This document shows, piece by piece, positions 39,320-48,531 of a DNA stretch of 64,000 bases. The first letter of the stretch is position 1. Every line of letters begins with the position of its first letter. Source of the stretch: Leptospira wolbachii serovar Codice str. CDC (GTDB lineage Bacteria > Spirochaetota > Leptospiria > Leptospirales > Leptospiraceae); the NCBI RefSeq assembly GCF_000332515.2, contig NZ_AOGZ02000008.1:310001-374000 (forward strand), written 5' to 3'. The translations under genes were made by a program, and so were the position numbers. Below the pieces are notes generated by a model. It was given only the letters and a program-made list of their open reading frames with translations, was not told the origin of the DNA and did no database searches.

Positions 39320-40291
39320 TTACCACTTAAAGTTTCCATGTTTTTCATATAAGAAAGGGATGGTTTCTGCAACTGCAGGAACTTTAAGCCCCGAATCCCC
39401 TTTTAAATCAAATTGCGCTGCACGAGATTGGATGGTTTTGTAGAGAGAGGAACTAATGGAAGTGATAGGAAACTTTGTTGCTACTTTGACTGTGGAAGTT
39501 TTGCCAGAATTTTGAATTTCTTTCGGTGTTCCATTTAAGAATTTTTCCCCTGCCAAATTTAAATCATAGGTAAGACCTGTTAGGTTTAGATTAGAAGCCG
39601 CTTGGTTGGAAAAAACAAAATCAAACTCGGTATTCAAATCTAAGTTTAAACCGGTAAGACCAGCTTTGGCGGCTGAAGTGGCAGGTTGTTTGGTTCCTCC
39701 GAGAAGTCCTTTTAGAAATCCAGTGGCTGTATCGGCAAGGGCATTCGTATTGGAAGCACTTAAGATATCCGCTTCTGTTGGCATAAGTATTTTGAAGTTT
39801 TGTATTTCTACATTGGGGAGAATCGCAGGAATTTCTCTTTTTTTAACAAAGGGGAAAGTAAGAGAATCTTTTCCTAGAAGTTGCCATTGTTTCGGTATGG
39901 GGACTTTCATATTCCCCTCGGCACTCACTTCTAACAAAGGTTTGTCTGGAAATTTTTTATAGAGATTGAGTAGGTCAGTATACTTTAGTTTGACTTCCAA
40001 AGGAAGTTGTTTTGTTTTTTTCCCTTCAATGGCACCTAGATCTGTTTTGATTTGAGATAGTTTTAATCCTTCAATTTTAATATCCATATCCAATAAGGAA
40101 CTAGGGATAGAAACGGGATAAGGATTTTCCACGGAAGTTACAACATTCAGTGTGATGTCTGAGAAAGTGATACTCTTTATCGACAAAGAATCAAATTCAA
40201 ACGCAGGCAAAGGGATTTTATCTTGGATCACACCAAGAACAGAACACTGGAGCGTGAACAGAGAAAGGATTAAGGGAAGTGCCAATTTCAT
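39320..40291 (-). CDS. LEA/WHy-type lipoprotein
   Basis: A 323-residue lipoprotein. The signal LALPLILSLFTLQC ends at Cys 16 with Gln before it. The mature part has LEA14-like features: SITFSDITLNVVTSVENPYPVSIP (broken here as SDITLNVVTSVENPYP) near residue 50, the pattern of WHy (water-stress) domains, and again FDFVFSNQAASNLNLTGLTY near residue 226, suggesting two WHy domains. The function of bacterial LEA14-like proteins is poorly known; probably periplasmic or membrane-associated. Starts with ATG at 40291, 32 bases after the xth stop on the same strand. Confidence 0.72.
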   Translation of the reverse strand: MKLALPLILSLFTLQCSVLGVIQDKIPLPAFEFDSLSIKSITFSDITLNVVTSVENPYPVSIPSSLLDMDIKIEGLKLSQIKTDLGAIEGKKTKQLPLEVKLKYTDLLNLYKKFPDKPLLEVSAEGNMKVPIPKQWQLLGKDSLTFPFVKKREIPAILPNVEIQNFKILMPTEADILSASNTNALADTATGFLKGLLGGTKQPATSAAKAGLTGLNLDLNTEFDFVFSNQAASNLNLTGLTYDLNLAGEKFLNGTPKEIQNSGKTSTVKVATKFPITSISSSLYKTIQSRAAQFDLKGDSGLKVPAVAETIPFLYEKHGNFKW

Positions 40292-40323
40292 CTTAAGAAA
40301 TCTCCCTTAAATCTAAGGCTTTG

Positions 40324-41094
40324 TCAAGTGAATTGGATTTTCATGACAACGGGTGCATGGTCTGATAGAACGGGTTCTTTGGCGATGTGAACCGATTCGA
40401 TATTGTATTTAGAAGATTTTGTGATAAAAAAATAATCAATCCTCCAGCCCTTGTTGTTTTTCCGCGCTTGGAAGCGGTAGGTCCACCACGAATATTCATC
40501 TCGAATCTCCGGCTGCAAAAGCCGAAAGCAGTCGGTAAATCCCAAATCCAAAAATTTGGAAACCCAGGCCCGCTCTTCGGGAAGGAAACCAGAACTCTTT
40601 TGGTTTCCTTTCGCATTATGGATGTCTATTTCTGTATGGGCAATGTTCACGTCCCCGCAAACAATGAGAGGTTTTTTCTTTTTAGTATAGGGTTTTGCTA
40701 GTTCCAAAAAGGAATCTAAAAATTGGTATTTTACTTTTTGCCGTTCTTCTCCACTCGTTCCAGAAGGAAAGTAGAGATTCCAAAGATAAAAATCATTATA
40801 CTCTAGAAAAATGGATCTTCCTTCCGAGGAATAGATTCCCTCTCCCTGTCCCAGAGCGACAGACTTAGGTTTCAGTTTGGTAAGAACCGCAGTTCCACTG
40901 TATCCCGGTTTGAGAGCTAAACAACTATGCACTTCATATCCTAGATCTCGAAATTCTTTTCGGTCAATTTCTGTCGCAGGAGCCTTTGTTTCTTGGAAAC
41001 AAATAATGTCAGGATTTTCCTGACAGATAAAATCGAGCAAACCTTTGCTCAAACTGGAACGAATTCCGTTGCAATTTAACGTGATGATTTTCAT
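40324..41094 (-). CDS. xth: exodeoxyribonuclease III family AP endonuclease
   Basis: A 256-residue base-excision-repair enzyme with AP endonuclease and 3'-phosphatase activity. It opens MKIITLNCNGIRSS, with the metal-binding Glu in FQETKAP (about 35). GDVNIAHTEIDIHNAK (about 147-162) carries catalytic Asp and Asn, and the C-terminal SDHAPVVMKI (about 244-253) the catalytic Asp-His pair. WTYRFQARKNNKGWRIDYF is the exonuclease III substrate loop region. Length is normal. It diverges from the cyclase gene by 50 bases. Confidence 0.95.
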   Translation of the reverse strand: MKIITLNCNGIRSSLSKGLLDFICQENPDIICFQETKAPATEIDRKEFRDLGYEVHSCLALKPGYSGTAVLTKLKPKSVALGQGEGIYSSEGRSIFLEYNDFYLWNLYFPSGTSGEERQKVKYQFLDSFLELAKPYTKKKKPLIVCGDVNIAHTEIDIHNAKGNQKSSGFLPEERAWVSKFLDLGFTDCFRLLQPEIRDEYSWWTYRFQARKNNKGWRIDYFFITKSSKYNIESVHIAKEPVLSDHAPVVMKIQFT

Positions 41095-41144
41095 CTAGAA
41101 TTGAGATCGATTGTATGGCATAATAAGTCGATACTAAAAAAGGC

Positions 41145-43895
41145 ATGATAGAAATTTCCGCAGAAATTCCGTTCCTCCGAACGTCCAAACTCTCGTTTTT
41201 GCTCTGGGATGAATCCCCGGGCAGTTTAGAAACTTGGGATTGGAACGAGGGGATTACTATATTCTTCCAGACTCGGCGTGCCGGTGAATTGGAGTTCCGT
41301 TTTGGGCCACCACTCTGGGGAATTCCTACGGAAACGAACCGTCTTGAGTTTCCTTTTGTTTCCATTCACAATATTCCAACAAACAAGTATTTGGCGTCCG
41401 AGTTATCGCGATTAGGTGAAGGTAAAACTATTTATGTTCTGATTCCTAAAGGTCTGGAACTGGAAGCCCGTTCTGTTTTTGCTCGTTTAGAATACCTTTG
41501 GGACGATAAAATTTCCCCTGATCGCATCACTCATAAATTTGGACTAACAGGAAAAACAAGTTCTGTTGCGGATTCAACTGTTTCTAATCATCACATATCT
41601 AAAAAAACTTCCTTTAGCCATCCACCTCTAGAATTTGTGGGAAGGGCGGGTAGAAAAAAAGAAAGAGAAGAAGCATTGGTTTCTGCCAATGGTGCGAGTG
41701 TTCACTTTGAAGAAGTGAATACACAATTACCTTACGAAGAACGGGAAGAAATTTCTCCATCTGATGAATCTCCAAATCATCCTTATGATTTAATCGAATC
41801 TTCTTTTTCTGAATCAGATGTTGTCGAACCAAGAACGATAAAACCAGAAATAGTTTCCGAACAAAAACCAGCTGAGATCGCCGAATCTTCCGAATTACAT
41901 GCATTAGATGAATCATCGAATACAAAATTTTCGCTTCAACTGAAAATGATGGGGGTGATTAGTTTTCTTTTTATTCTTTCTGTTTCCGTTATTATCTTTT
42001 TTGCTTCTTTCTATTTTAAAAGGTCAATAGAACTTCAGTTACGAGATAACAACATCCGCATTGCTGAAATTATCGGTTCCAAGGTAAAATCAGATATTTT
42101 GGGTGTTGTCGAAAAAGGCCGCCAAATCGCAATTACACTTACTACCCAAGGGCTTCCCGAAGCAGAACGAAGACTTTTGATTAAAACCTTCTTTCAGAAT
42201 GATAAAGAATTTATTTACTTAGGGATTTTCGAACGAAAAGAAAATACCTTAGTGATGAAGCGGGAAGTTTTTAATGAAGAAGAGTTAAAAAAAAGTTCAG
42301 TAACCGAGGAAGATTTTCATGCAGTGGTTAACCGAAATCGGGATGCACTTGCAGAAGCTTTTAATGGGCAAGCTGTACTGTTAAACTCGAGTCCTGGATT
42401 CCAAGAACCGTCCTTTGCCATCGCCATCCCAACCTCGGAAAATGGGGACAATGACAATGCTCTTGTGATGATTGTTAAACTAAACAAAATCATAGGCGCC
42501 TTTTCTAAAAAAGGAATCGAAACCACTTTTATGGTGAATGGAAATGGAACAGCTCTTGCCCATCCGAAGGAAGACTTAATCCTTGCGGCAACAGATCTTG
42601 CTTCTATGCCAATCGTCAAATCCATGTTAACCAGTGCTCCGAATACAGGTCAAATGAGCTATTTGGATGAAGAATTAGGTGGGTCATACTTGGGATCTTT
42701 TCAAAAGATTGGATTTGCGGATGCAGGAGTGATCACTATTGTATCCGAAGAAAAAGCCTTTGCTGATGTTTATAAAAGTCAAAAAACAAATCTATATATC
42801 GCGGGGATTGGACTTTGTTCCGCACTTATCTTTGTATTTTTCTTTTCGAAAACGATTACAAAGCCGGTTTTACAACTATTAACTGCAACTTTAGAAATTG
42901 CCAAAGGAAATTTTAAGATTGGGATCAAACCAACAACTCAGGATGAAGTGGGACTTTTGACCAAATACTTCATTGATATGGGTGCGGGTTTGGAAGAAAG
43001 GGAAAAGGTAAAAAACATCCTTGGAAGTATGATTGATCCTGTTGTGGTACAAGAAGCTATGGTGGATCTTGCTGCATTGAAACGGGGATCGGAAACTCAT
43101 ATCACTGCTTTTTTCTCGGATGTGGCAAGTTTTTCTACCATCTCCGAACAGCTAAAATCGGCGGACTTGGCCGCACTTCTCAACGAATATTTATCTGCAA
43201 TGACCCTTTTACTAAAGAAACACGAAGGTGTTTTGGACAAATACATCGGAGATGCCATAGTGGGAATCTTCAATGCACCAGTTCCCGTCTTAGACCATGA
43301 ACTAAAAGCTGCTCGCGCTAGTGTTGACATGGTAATGAAACTTGCAGAATTACGCGAGTATTGGACTGCAAACAATCTCTATTCTAAAGAAGCGCAAGTG
43401 ATGGATGCAAGGATCGGACTTAACTCAGGACCAGCTAAGGTTGGTTTTATGGGGACTGATGCTTTGGCATCTTACACTATGATGGGAGACACGGTAAACC
43501 TTGCGGCAAGGCTCGAAGCTGCTGGTAAAGATTATGGTGTGAACATTCTTATCACTGATCCTATTCGTGATGCCATTCAAGGAGAGATGGTGACTCGGTA
43601 TTTGGATTTGGTTCGGGTGAAAGGTAAAAATGAACCTGTCAAAATTCATGAACTCATTGGTTACCGTTCCTTGGTTACACCAAATGCCATTGAGGCGGCA
43701 GAGATTTATGAATCTGGATTTAAAGCTTATTTAGGACAAAATTGGGAATCTGCGATTAAATTATTTACTGAGGCTGAAAAAACAAAAGCAAGTAAAGACA
43801 AATCTAGCCGGATGCTTATTGAGCGCTGTGAAGAATACAAACTAAACCCTCCTGGTTCTGATTGGGATGGAGTGTTCACTAGGACACATAAATAA
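41145..43895 (+). CDS. membrane adenylate/guanylate cyclase with Cache-like sensor
   Basis: A 916-residue protein. In order: an unassigned N-terminal region (about 1-265, no signal peptide, acidic linker at about 190-260), a membrane helix (about 266-292), an extracytoplasmic Cache-like sensor (about 293-545), a second helix (about 548-568), a HAMP (about 570-620), and a class III cyclase domain (about 645-850). The two metal Asp residues are in FFSDVASFS and GDAIVGIF, the Lys in LDKYIGD and Asp in GDTVNLAARLE favour ATP as substrate, so adenylate cyclase is likelier. The C-terminus carries a short helical extension. It starts the three-gene operon with the FecR protein five bases on. Confidence 0.9.
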   Translation: MIEISAEIPFLRTSKLSFLLWDESPGSLETWDWNEGITIFFQTRRAGELEFRFGPPLWGIPTETNRLEFPFVSIHNIPTNKYLASELSRLGEGKTIYVLIPKGLELEARSVFARLEYLWDDKISPDRITHKFGLTGKTSSVADSTVSNHHISKKTSFSHPPLEFVGRAGRKKEREEALVSANGASVHFEEVNTQLPYEEREEISPSDESPNHPYDLIESSFSESDVVEPRTIKPEIVSEQKPAEIAESSELHALDESSNTKFSLQLKMMGVISFLFILSVSVIIFFASFYFKRSIELQLRDNNIRIAEIIGSKVKSDILGVVEKGRQIAITLTTQGLPEAERRLLIKTFFQNDKEFIYLGIFERKENTLVMKREVFNEEELKKSSVTEEDFHAVVNRNRDALAEAFNGQAVLLNSSPGFQEPSFAIAIPTSENGDNDNALVMIVKLNKIIGAFSKKGIETTFMVNGNGTALAHPKEDLILAATDLASMPIVKSMLTSAPNTGQMSYLDEELGGSYLGSFQKIGFADAGVITIVSEEKAFADVYKSQKTNLYIAGIGLCSALIFVFFFSKTITKPVLQLLTATLEIAKGNFKIGIKPTTQDEVGLLTKYFIDMGAGLEEREKVKNILGSMIDPVVVQEAMVDLAALKRGSETHITAFFSDVASFSTISEQLKSADLAALLNEYLSAMTLLLKKHEGVLDKYIGDAIVGIFNAPVPVLDHELKAARASVDMVMKLAELREYWTANNLYSKEAQVMDARIGLNSGPAKVGFMGTDALASYTMMGDTVNLAARLEAAGKDYGVNILITDPIRDAIQGEMVTRYLDLVRVKGKNEPVKIHELIGYRSLVTPNAIEAAEIYESGFKAYLGQNWESAIKLFTEAEKTKASKDKSSRMLIERCEEYKLNPPGSDWDGVFTRTHK

Positions 43896-43900
43896 ATTCT

Positions 43901-46024
43901 ATGAGATGGTTAAACGATACAAGATTTGTAGTTTCAGCACTTTTACTGCTCATTCTTGTATTCTCATTTCTTCTCCATAGAAACTTAAACTATCGTTTTA
44001 ATGATGCTTCTGGCCCAACCATTGGAGTCATTACTTTCAAAAATAAAATTGTACTTCGAAAATACAATGATGCAGTTGTTTGGGATTTGATAGAATCTAA
44101 AACAGAAGTGAAAAATAGGGATACTATTCGCACCGAGGGTTTGTCGGACGCCATACTTACGTTAAATGATGGTACGAAAATCAATATTTCAGAAAATTCA
44201 ATGATCCTTTTGGACATTTCTGACAAGAACATCAATATCAATTTTGCTTATGGATCTTTTGAGGCCGCCAGAGAAGGAACTGTATCTGGTGATATAAAGA
44301 TGAATATAACTGCTGGTGACAAAACCGTTCAAGTGGCAAATGGTGATGTAAAACTAGATAAAACCAAATCAGAGTTAAATATCAAAGTAGACCAAGGTGA
44401 AGCAAAACTTACGTCCAATGGGAAGGAAGAAACCATTGCCAAAGACCAAATCGCAAATGTAACCGAATCGGGAGTGAAGGTAGGTAAACCTGTTTATCGA
44501 TTGGTGGCACCTGAAGACAGAAAGAATATCCTATCTGAATCGGGGACAGAACGAATCCAATTTTCGATCTCTGGTTGGAAACAAGAGTCTGCGAAGCTGA
44601 CCAATGCTTCGATAGAAGTTTCTTTATTACCCGATTTTTCCAAATCACTTTTTAAAGAAAAACTAACATCGGCTAACCTTTCTAAAAAATTGGGAGCAGG
44701 TTCCTACTATTGGCGTGTATCCTATGAGGGTCCGAGTTCCAAATCCAAACAAACAACGGAAGTTTATCAATTCCGAATTTTAAGTGATCCAGGTCTTCGG
44801 ATTATGAGCCCGAAAGCTGGGGAAGTGTTTACTTTCACACAAGACGCACCCGTGGTTCGCTTTGTGTGGAATCCATTAGATCTTTATTCTTCTTATACTG
44901 TACAAATTGCAAGGGATTCCAATTTTTCAGATGGAGTGATCTCCAAACAAACCCAAAACCAATCTTTAGCATTTGATTCCTTAAAAGAAGGAAGTTACTT
45001 TGCAAGAATTCAAGCTAAATCCAATCTCCCTGGAATTGCGGAAAAAACTTCTGTTGCTGTTAGTTTTCAGGTCACTAAAAAAACGAATATAGCTCCTCCC
45101 GAATTATTAGAACCCGCACGTGGGAAAACCTTCGCAGAAGAACAAACCAAATCACAGCTTTTCTTTTCTTGGAAAGATGATAAAGATTTTAGTGGATACG
45201 AATGGGAACTTAGCTCTGATTCTAACTTTCGTTCCAAACTAAAAACAGAATCCACCAAGAACAATTTTTTAAAACTCACCACAGGTTTTGGTATGGGAGT
45301 TTACTACTGGAGAGTGAAGGGAATCAGTTCGAATGGAATTTCTCTCGAATCAAAACCAAATTCATTTACTGTCATAGCCAAAGAAGAAATGGAGTTGATT
45401 GCACCCGCAAACGGAGCTGAGGTGGAAGTGGATGAACGTTCGACTGTTGTTCTTAAATGGAGAAAGTTGACTGGTAAGTCTAATTATGAATTGGAAATTG
45501 CCAGAGAATCCGACTTCAAACCTCTCCTAACGAAAGAAACGGTATCTGGAAATTATTTTGAATTCAAATCTAAAGATTTAGGTCGTTTTTATTGGCGAGT
45601 TCGGCCTGCAGAGGATGATAGTGATTTTAGTGCCGTTCGTAACTTCCAAACGATTACCAATCGAGAACCGCCGAGTTTGCTAAATCCAATACGTAATGAA
45701 ACTATTGATTTGTTTACTAAGAGTTCAATCCTATTCTCTTGGAAATCGGTAGAAAAAGCCTCTGGCTATCGAATCCTAGTCATTGATATTTCTGGAATCC
45801 GAGAAAAACAAATTCTAAATGAACGAACCAATTCCACCAAACTACAGTTTAGCGAAATCCAAAAGTTGAATGTGGGTAGATACAGGTGGGAAGTTGCTGC
45901 CTTATACAAACAATCCGATGGAACAGAAAAGGAATCTGCTTATAACAAACAAGATTTTTTCATCTCTGTACCTGAACTTAAGGTTCCAAAAATCCTAACT
46001 CCAGGAAAAATCTATGTGGAATAA
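43901..46024 (+). CDS. FecR-domain protein with Fn3-like repeats
   Basis: A 707-residue protein with an N-terminal membrane helix (about 10-27) and an exterior bulk. Residues about 40-180 form a FecR domain: WDLIESKTEVKNRDTIRTEG, the LNDGTKINISENSMILL core and the YGSFEAAREGTVSGDI. Then five repeats of about 90-100 residues follow (about 210-690), each with a Trp-containing strand (F-x-W), an Ile/Val-x-x-D/E-S-x-F turn and a closing YYWRV or similar, an Fn3-like pattern. FecR proteins elsewhere are sigma-factor regulators; here no sigma factor is adjacent, so a scaffold or sensor role with the cyclase is inferred. It overlaps the next gene by 11 bases. Confidence 0.85.
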   Translation: MRWLNDTRFVVSALLLLILVFSFLLHRNLNYRFNDASGPTIGVITFKNKIVLRKYNDAVVWDLIESKTEVKNRDTIRTEGLSDAILTLNDGTKINISENSMILLDISDKNININFAYGSFEAAREGTVSGDIKMNITAGDKTVQVANGDVKLDKTKSELNIKVDQGEAKLTSNGKEETIAKDQIANVTESGVKVGKPVYRLVAPEDRKNILSESGTERIQFSISGWKQESAKLTNASIEVSLLPDFSKSLFKEKLTSANLSKKLGAGSYYWRVSYEGPSSKSKQTTEVYQFRILSDPGLRIMSPKAGEVFTFTQDAPVVRFVWNPLDLYSSYTVQIARDSNFSDGVISKQTQNQSLAFDSLKEGSYFARIQAKSNLPGIAEKTSVAVSFQVTKKTNIAPPELLEPARGKTFAEEQTKSQLFFSWKDDKDFSGYEWELSSDSNFRSKLKTESTKNNFLKLTTGFGMGVYYWRVKGISSNGISLESKPNSFTVIAKEEMELIAPANGAEVEVDERSTVVLKWRKLTGKSNYELEIARESDFKPLLTKETVSGNYFEFKSKDLGRFYWRVRPAEDDSDFSAVRNFQTITNREPPSLLNPIRNETIDLFTKSSILFSWKSVEKASGYRILVIDISGIREKQILNERTNSTKLQFSEIQKLNVGRYRWEVAALYKQSDGTEKESAYNKQDFFISVPELKVPKILTPGKIYVE

Positions 46025-47195
46025 GGTCCTGTTATTTATTCTCGTTTCTTTTAGTTTTGTAACATCCCTTGTTGGACAAACAAATGGGGAAGAAGTCACC
46101 CAATACCAATTGCGTTGGATGGAAGTGGAAGGTGCTACTGGTTATGTTTTAGAAATAAAAAATTCTAGTGGGTATCTGGTTTTCTCTGAAAAAGTGAATG
46201 GTACAAGTTATGATTTAGTAAATTACACTTCTGGAATTTATGAACATCGGGTAGCTGTAGTAAATAAATTAGGGAAGGTGGGTAGTTATTCTGATTGGGT
46301 AAAATTTGAAGTTGTTGTATCTAGGGTTCCAACGCTTACAAAGGATTCCATTTATTCTGTGTCCAAGGAAGAAAAGGAAAAAGTATTTTTACTCGAAGGT
46401 AAAGATTTTATTTATCCCATGAAGGTATATCTGGTGATTGGGGGAAAAAGAATTCTGGCTAAGAAAGTCGTTATAGAATCTGATTCCGTAGCCAAAGCAA
46501 CCTTTGCTGTAGATGCAGACACAGATACTGGAATTTATGATTTGGTATTAGAAAATCCAAGGAATAAAGTTCTTACAGCAAAACAAAGAGTGGTTTTGTC
46601 CGATTCAAAAGAAAAGGCAGCTAGGTTTGCGGCTAGGCAAGAACGTATCATTCGGAAGGAAGTTCCAGAAGACTACTATGAAACTCCCTATTGGTCTACC
46701 CTTTGGCGGTCTACACTGCTACCGGGTTGGGGGCAGAAATACATTGACGGAAAAAATTGGAAAGTATACGTTTTCCCATTGGTTGCAGTCTCTGCGGTTG
46801 CGGTTTATGCCAATTCATATAACAAATTTTTAAGTGCAAGATCCGACTACCAATCAGCAGTTCTTCTCGGAGCCTTACTTGTGGACCAACCAGATGCGCA
46901 AGTTTTTTGGTTAGTCAATAGAACCAATGCCGAAGCAAAATTTAATACCGCAAAAACTGAGTTAGGTGTGATCCAGGCAGGTGCGGGAATATTAGGTGCA
47001 TTTTTACTCTATAATATTGTGGATTCATATTTTTCTGCCAAAAGAAATGTGGCTAACTACGAACCAGGATTTCCTTTAGGAGAGGCGACCAAACGTATAC
47101 AAGCAACAGTCACAACAGATGCAGGTTGGAACCAATCAAAATTTGCGTATGAATATGGGTCTCGTTACCAAATCGAATTCTCTTCCCGTTTCTGA
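46014..47195 (+). CDS. Fn3-like / DUF5683-like envelope protein
   Basis: A 393-residue protein with a signal peptide (about 1-21). An Fn3-like module (about 29-105) resembling the repeats of the preceding gene, an IPT-like strand-rich module (about 107-200), then a C-terminal part with LLPGWGQKYIDGKNWKVYVF (about 236-255) and two hydrophobic helices, the signature of a DUF5683-like region seen in bacterial envelope proteins. Function unknown; the reused Fn3-like module suggests it binds or assembles with its neighbour. ATG 46014 is inside the end of the FecR gene, so translation is coupled. It is the last gene of the cyclase operon; hisD follows after a hairpin. Confidence 0.7.
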   Translation: MWNKVLLFILVSFSFVTSLVGQTNGEEVTQYQLRWMEVEGATGYVLEIKNSSGYLVFSEKVNGTSYDLVNYTSGIYEHRVAVVNKLGKVGSYSDWVKFEVVVSRVPTLTKDSIYSVSKEEKEKVFLLEGKDFIYPMKVYLVIGGKRILAKKVVIESDSVAKATFAVDADTDTGIYDLVLENPRNKVLTAKQRVVLSDSKEKAARFAARQERIIRKEVPEDYYETPYWSTLWRSTLLPGWGQKYIDGKNWKVYVFPLVAVSAVAVYANSYNKFLSARSDYQSAVLLGALLVDQPDAQVFWLVNRTNAEAKFNTAKTELGVIQAGAGILGAFLLYNIVDSYFSAKRNVANYEPGFPLGEATKRIQATVTTDAGWNQSKFAYEYGSRYQIEFSSRF

Positions 47196-47200
47196 CAAAA

Positions 47201-47232
47201 AGCTTGTTTAGGGAAGGACTTCCCTCCAAGCT
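47201..47232 (+). terminator. imperfect hairpin between the cyclase operon and hisD
   Basis: AGCTTG (47201-47206) pairs with CAAGCT (47227-47232), and the inner AGGGAA (47210-47215) with TTCCCT (47220-47225), separated by a small internal loop. GATTTT follows. This could be a weak terminator of the upstream operon or a leader structure of hisD, whose ATG lies only six bases after the stem. Confidence 0.45.
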
Positions 47233-47238
47233 GATTTT

Positions 47239-48531
47239 ATGCCGATTCCTATCCTACGCTGTGACAGAAATTCACGGAATCAATTGGATCGTTTTCTATT
47301 GGATGCCAAAGAAGACCTTAGCTCTGCGACGGAAAAAATCCTTCCTATTTTGGAAGCTGTCCGTACGAGAGGAGATCAGGCTCTTGTCGAATACACAGAA
47401 AAATTTGATGGCATCAAACTAAGTTCGGTTACACTCGATCCTCGTTCTATCCAAACCAATCTAGATCCAAAAATTAAAGAAGCCTTCCTTCGGGCAAAGG
47501 CCAATATCGAAGAGTTCCATAAAGCTCAGAAAAGAGAATCCTGGTCTAAAACCATTGATGGAAACAGGTTAGGTGTTAAATATACAGCCATTCCATCGCT
47601 TTCTGTTTATGCTCCTGGTGGAAAGGCTTTGTATCCTTCGAGTGTCCTTATGGGAGTCATTCCGGCAATGATTGCTGGAGTAGAAAATATCCAACTCGTC
47701 ACACCACCTCAAAAAGAGGGATTGCCTGAAATTCTGATTTGGCTCTGTCAAATCCTTGGAGTCAACCGCATCGTTACCGTGGGAGGGGCGCAAGGGATAG
47801 CCGCTTGTGCCTACGGAACCGAATCTATCCCTAAATCAGAATTTATTGTTGGGCCTGGAAATGCTTATGTAGCTGCCGCCAAATCTTACTTAGCTGGTAA
47901 GGGTTTGATTGGAATCGATAGTCCGGCGGGTCCGAGCGAAGTAACTATCATTGCAGATTCCTCCGCGAATCCCAAATGGGTCGCCTGTGATATGTTATCG
48001 CAAGCAGAACATGGGGAAGATTCCTCAGCGATTCTACTCACTACAGAAGAAAGTTTTGCAAAACAAGTTAGTGAAGAATTGGAAAAAGCATTTTTGGAAC
48101 GCCCCAAACGTTTGGAAATGAAACAACATTCCATCTATAAAAATTCTGCCATTTTGGTTTTTCCATGCTTAGAGGATTGTATTTGGTTTTCGAATGAACT
48201 GGCTCCGGAACATTTAGAAATCCAAACAAAGGACAATGAAGCTGTGTTTTCGAAGATTCTACACGCAGGAAGTGTATTCCTTGGTCCTTATTCACCAGTT
48301 GCTATGGGGGACTATATCAGCGGAACCAATCATATCCTTCCCACAGCCAGAGGCAGTCGGATCTATTCCTCCTTAGGTGTGGACACATTCTTAAAAAGAG
48401 TGACCTTCCAAGAGGTTACTAAGGAATCTCTAGAAAAACTTTATCCATTTGTAAAGTTGATGTCCGAATTGGAAGGTTTAGATGAGGAACATGGAACTAG
48501 TGTGAAAGTGCGTACTGAGGAATCTCCATGA
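47239..48531 (+). CDS. hisD: histidinol dehydrogenase
   Basis: A 430-residue zinc enzyme doing the last two steps of histidine synthesis. Signatures include VYAPGGKALYPSSVLMGVIPA (broken as YAPGGKALYPSSV, about 116-128), GAQGIAACAYGTESIP (about 185), VGPGNAYVAAAK, GIDSPAGPSE, AEHGEDS with Glu/His pair (about 260) and ELAPEHLEI (about 320). Length is normal. It starts at ATG 47239, immediately after a hairpin, with no clear ribosome site at the usual distance, so translation efficiency may depend on the leader. The stop overlaps panC by ATGA. Confidence 0.97.
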   Translation: MPIPILRCDRNSRNQLDRFLLDAKEDLSSATEKILPILEAVRTRGDQALVEYTEKFDGIKLSSVTLDPRSIQTNLDPKIKEAFLRAKANIEEFHKAQKRESWSKTIDGNRLGVKYTAIPSLSVYAPGGKALYPSSVLMGVIPAMIAGVENIQLVTPPQKEGLPEILIWLCQILGVNRIVTVGGAQGIAACAYGTESIPKSEFIVGPGNAYVAAAKSYLAGKGLIGIDSPAGPSEVTIIADSSANPKWVACDMLSQAEHGEDSSAILLTTEESFAKQVSEELEKAFLERPKRLEMKQHSIYKNSAILVFPCLEDCIWFSNELAPEHLEIQTKDNEAVFSKILHAGSVFLGPYSPVAMGDYISGTNHILPTARGSRIYSSLGVDTFLKRVTFQEVTKESLEKLYPFVKLMSELEGLDEEHGTSVKVRTEESP

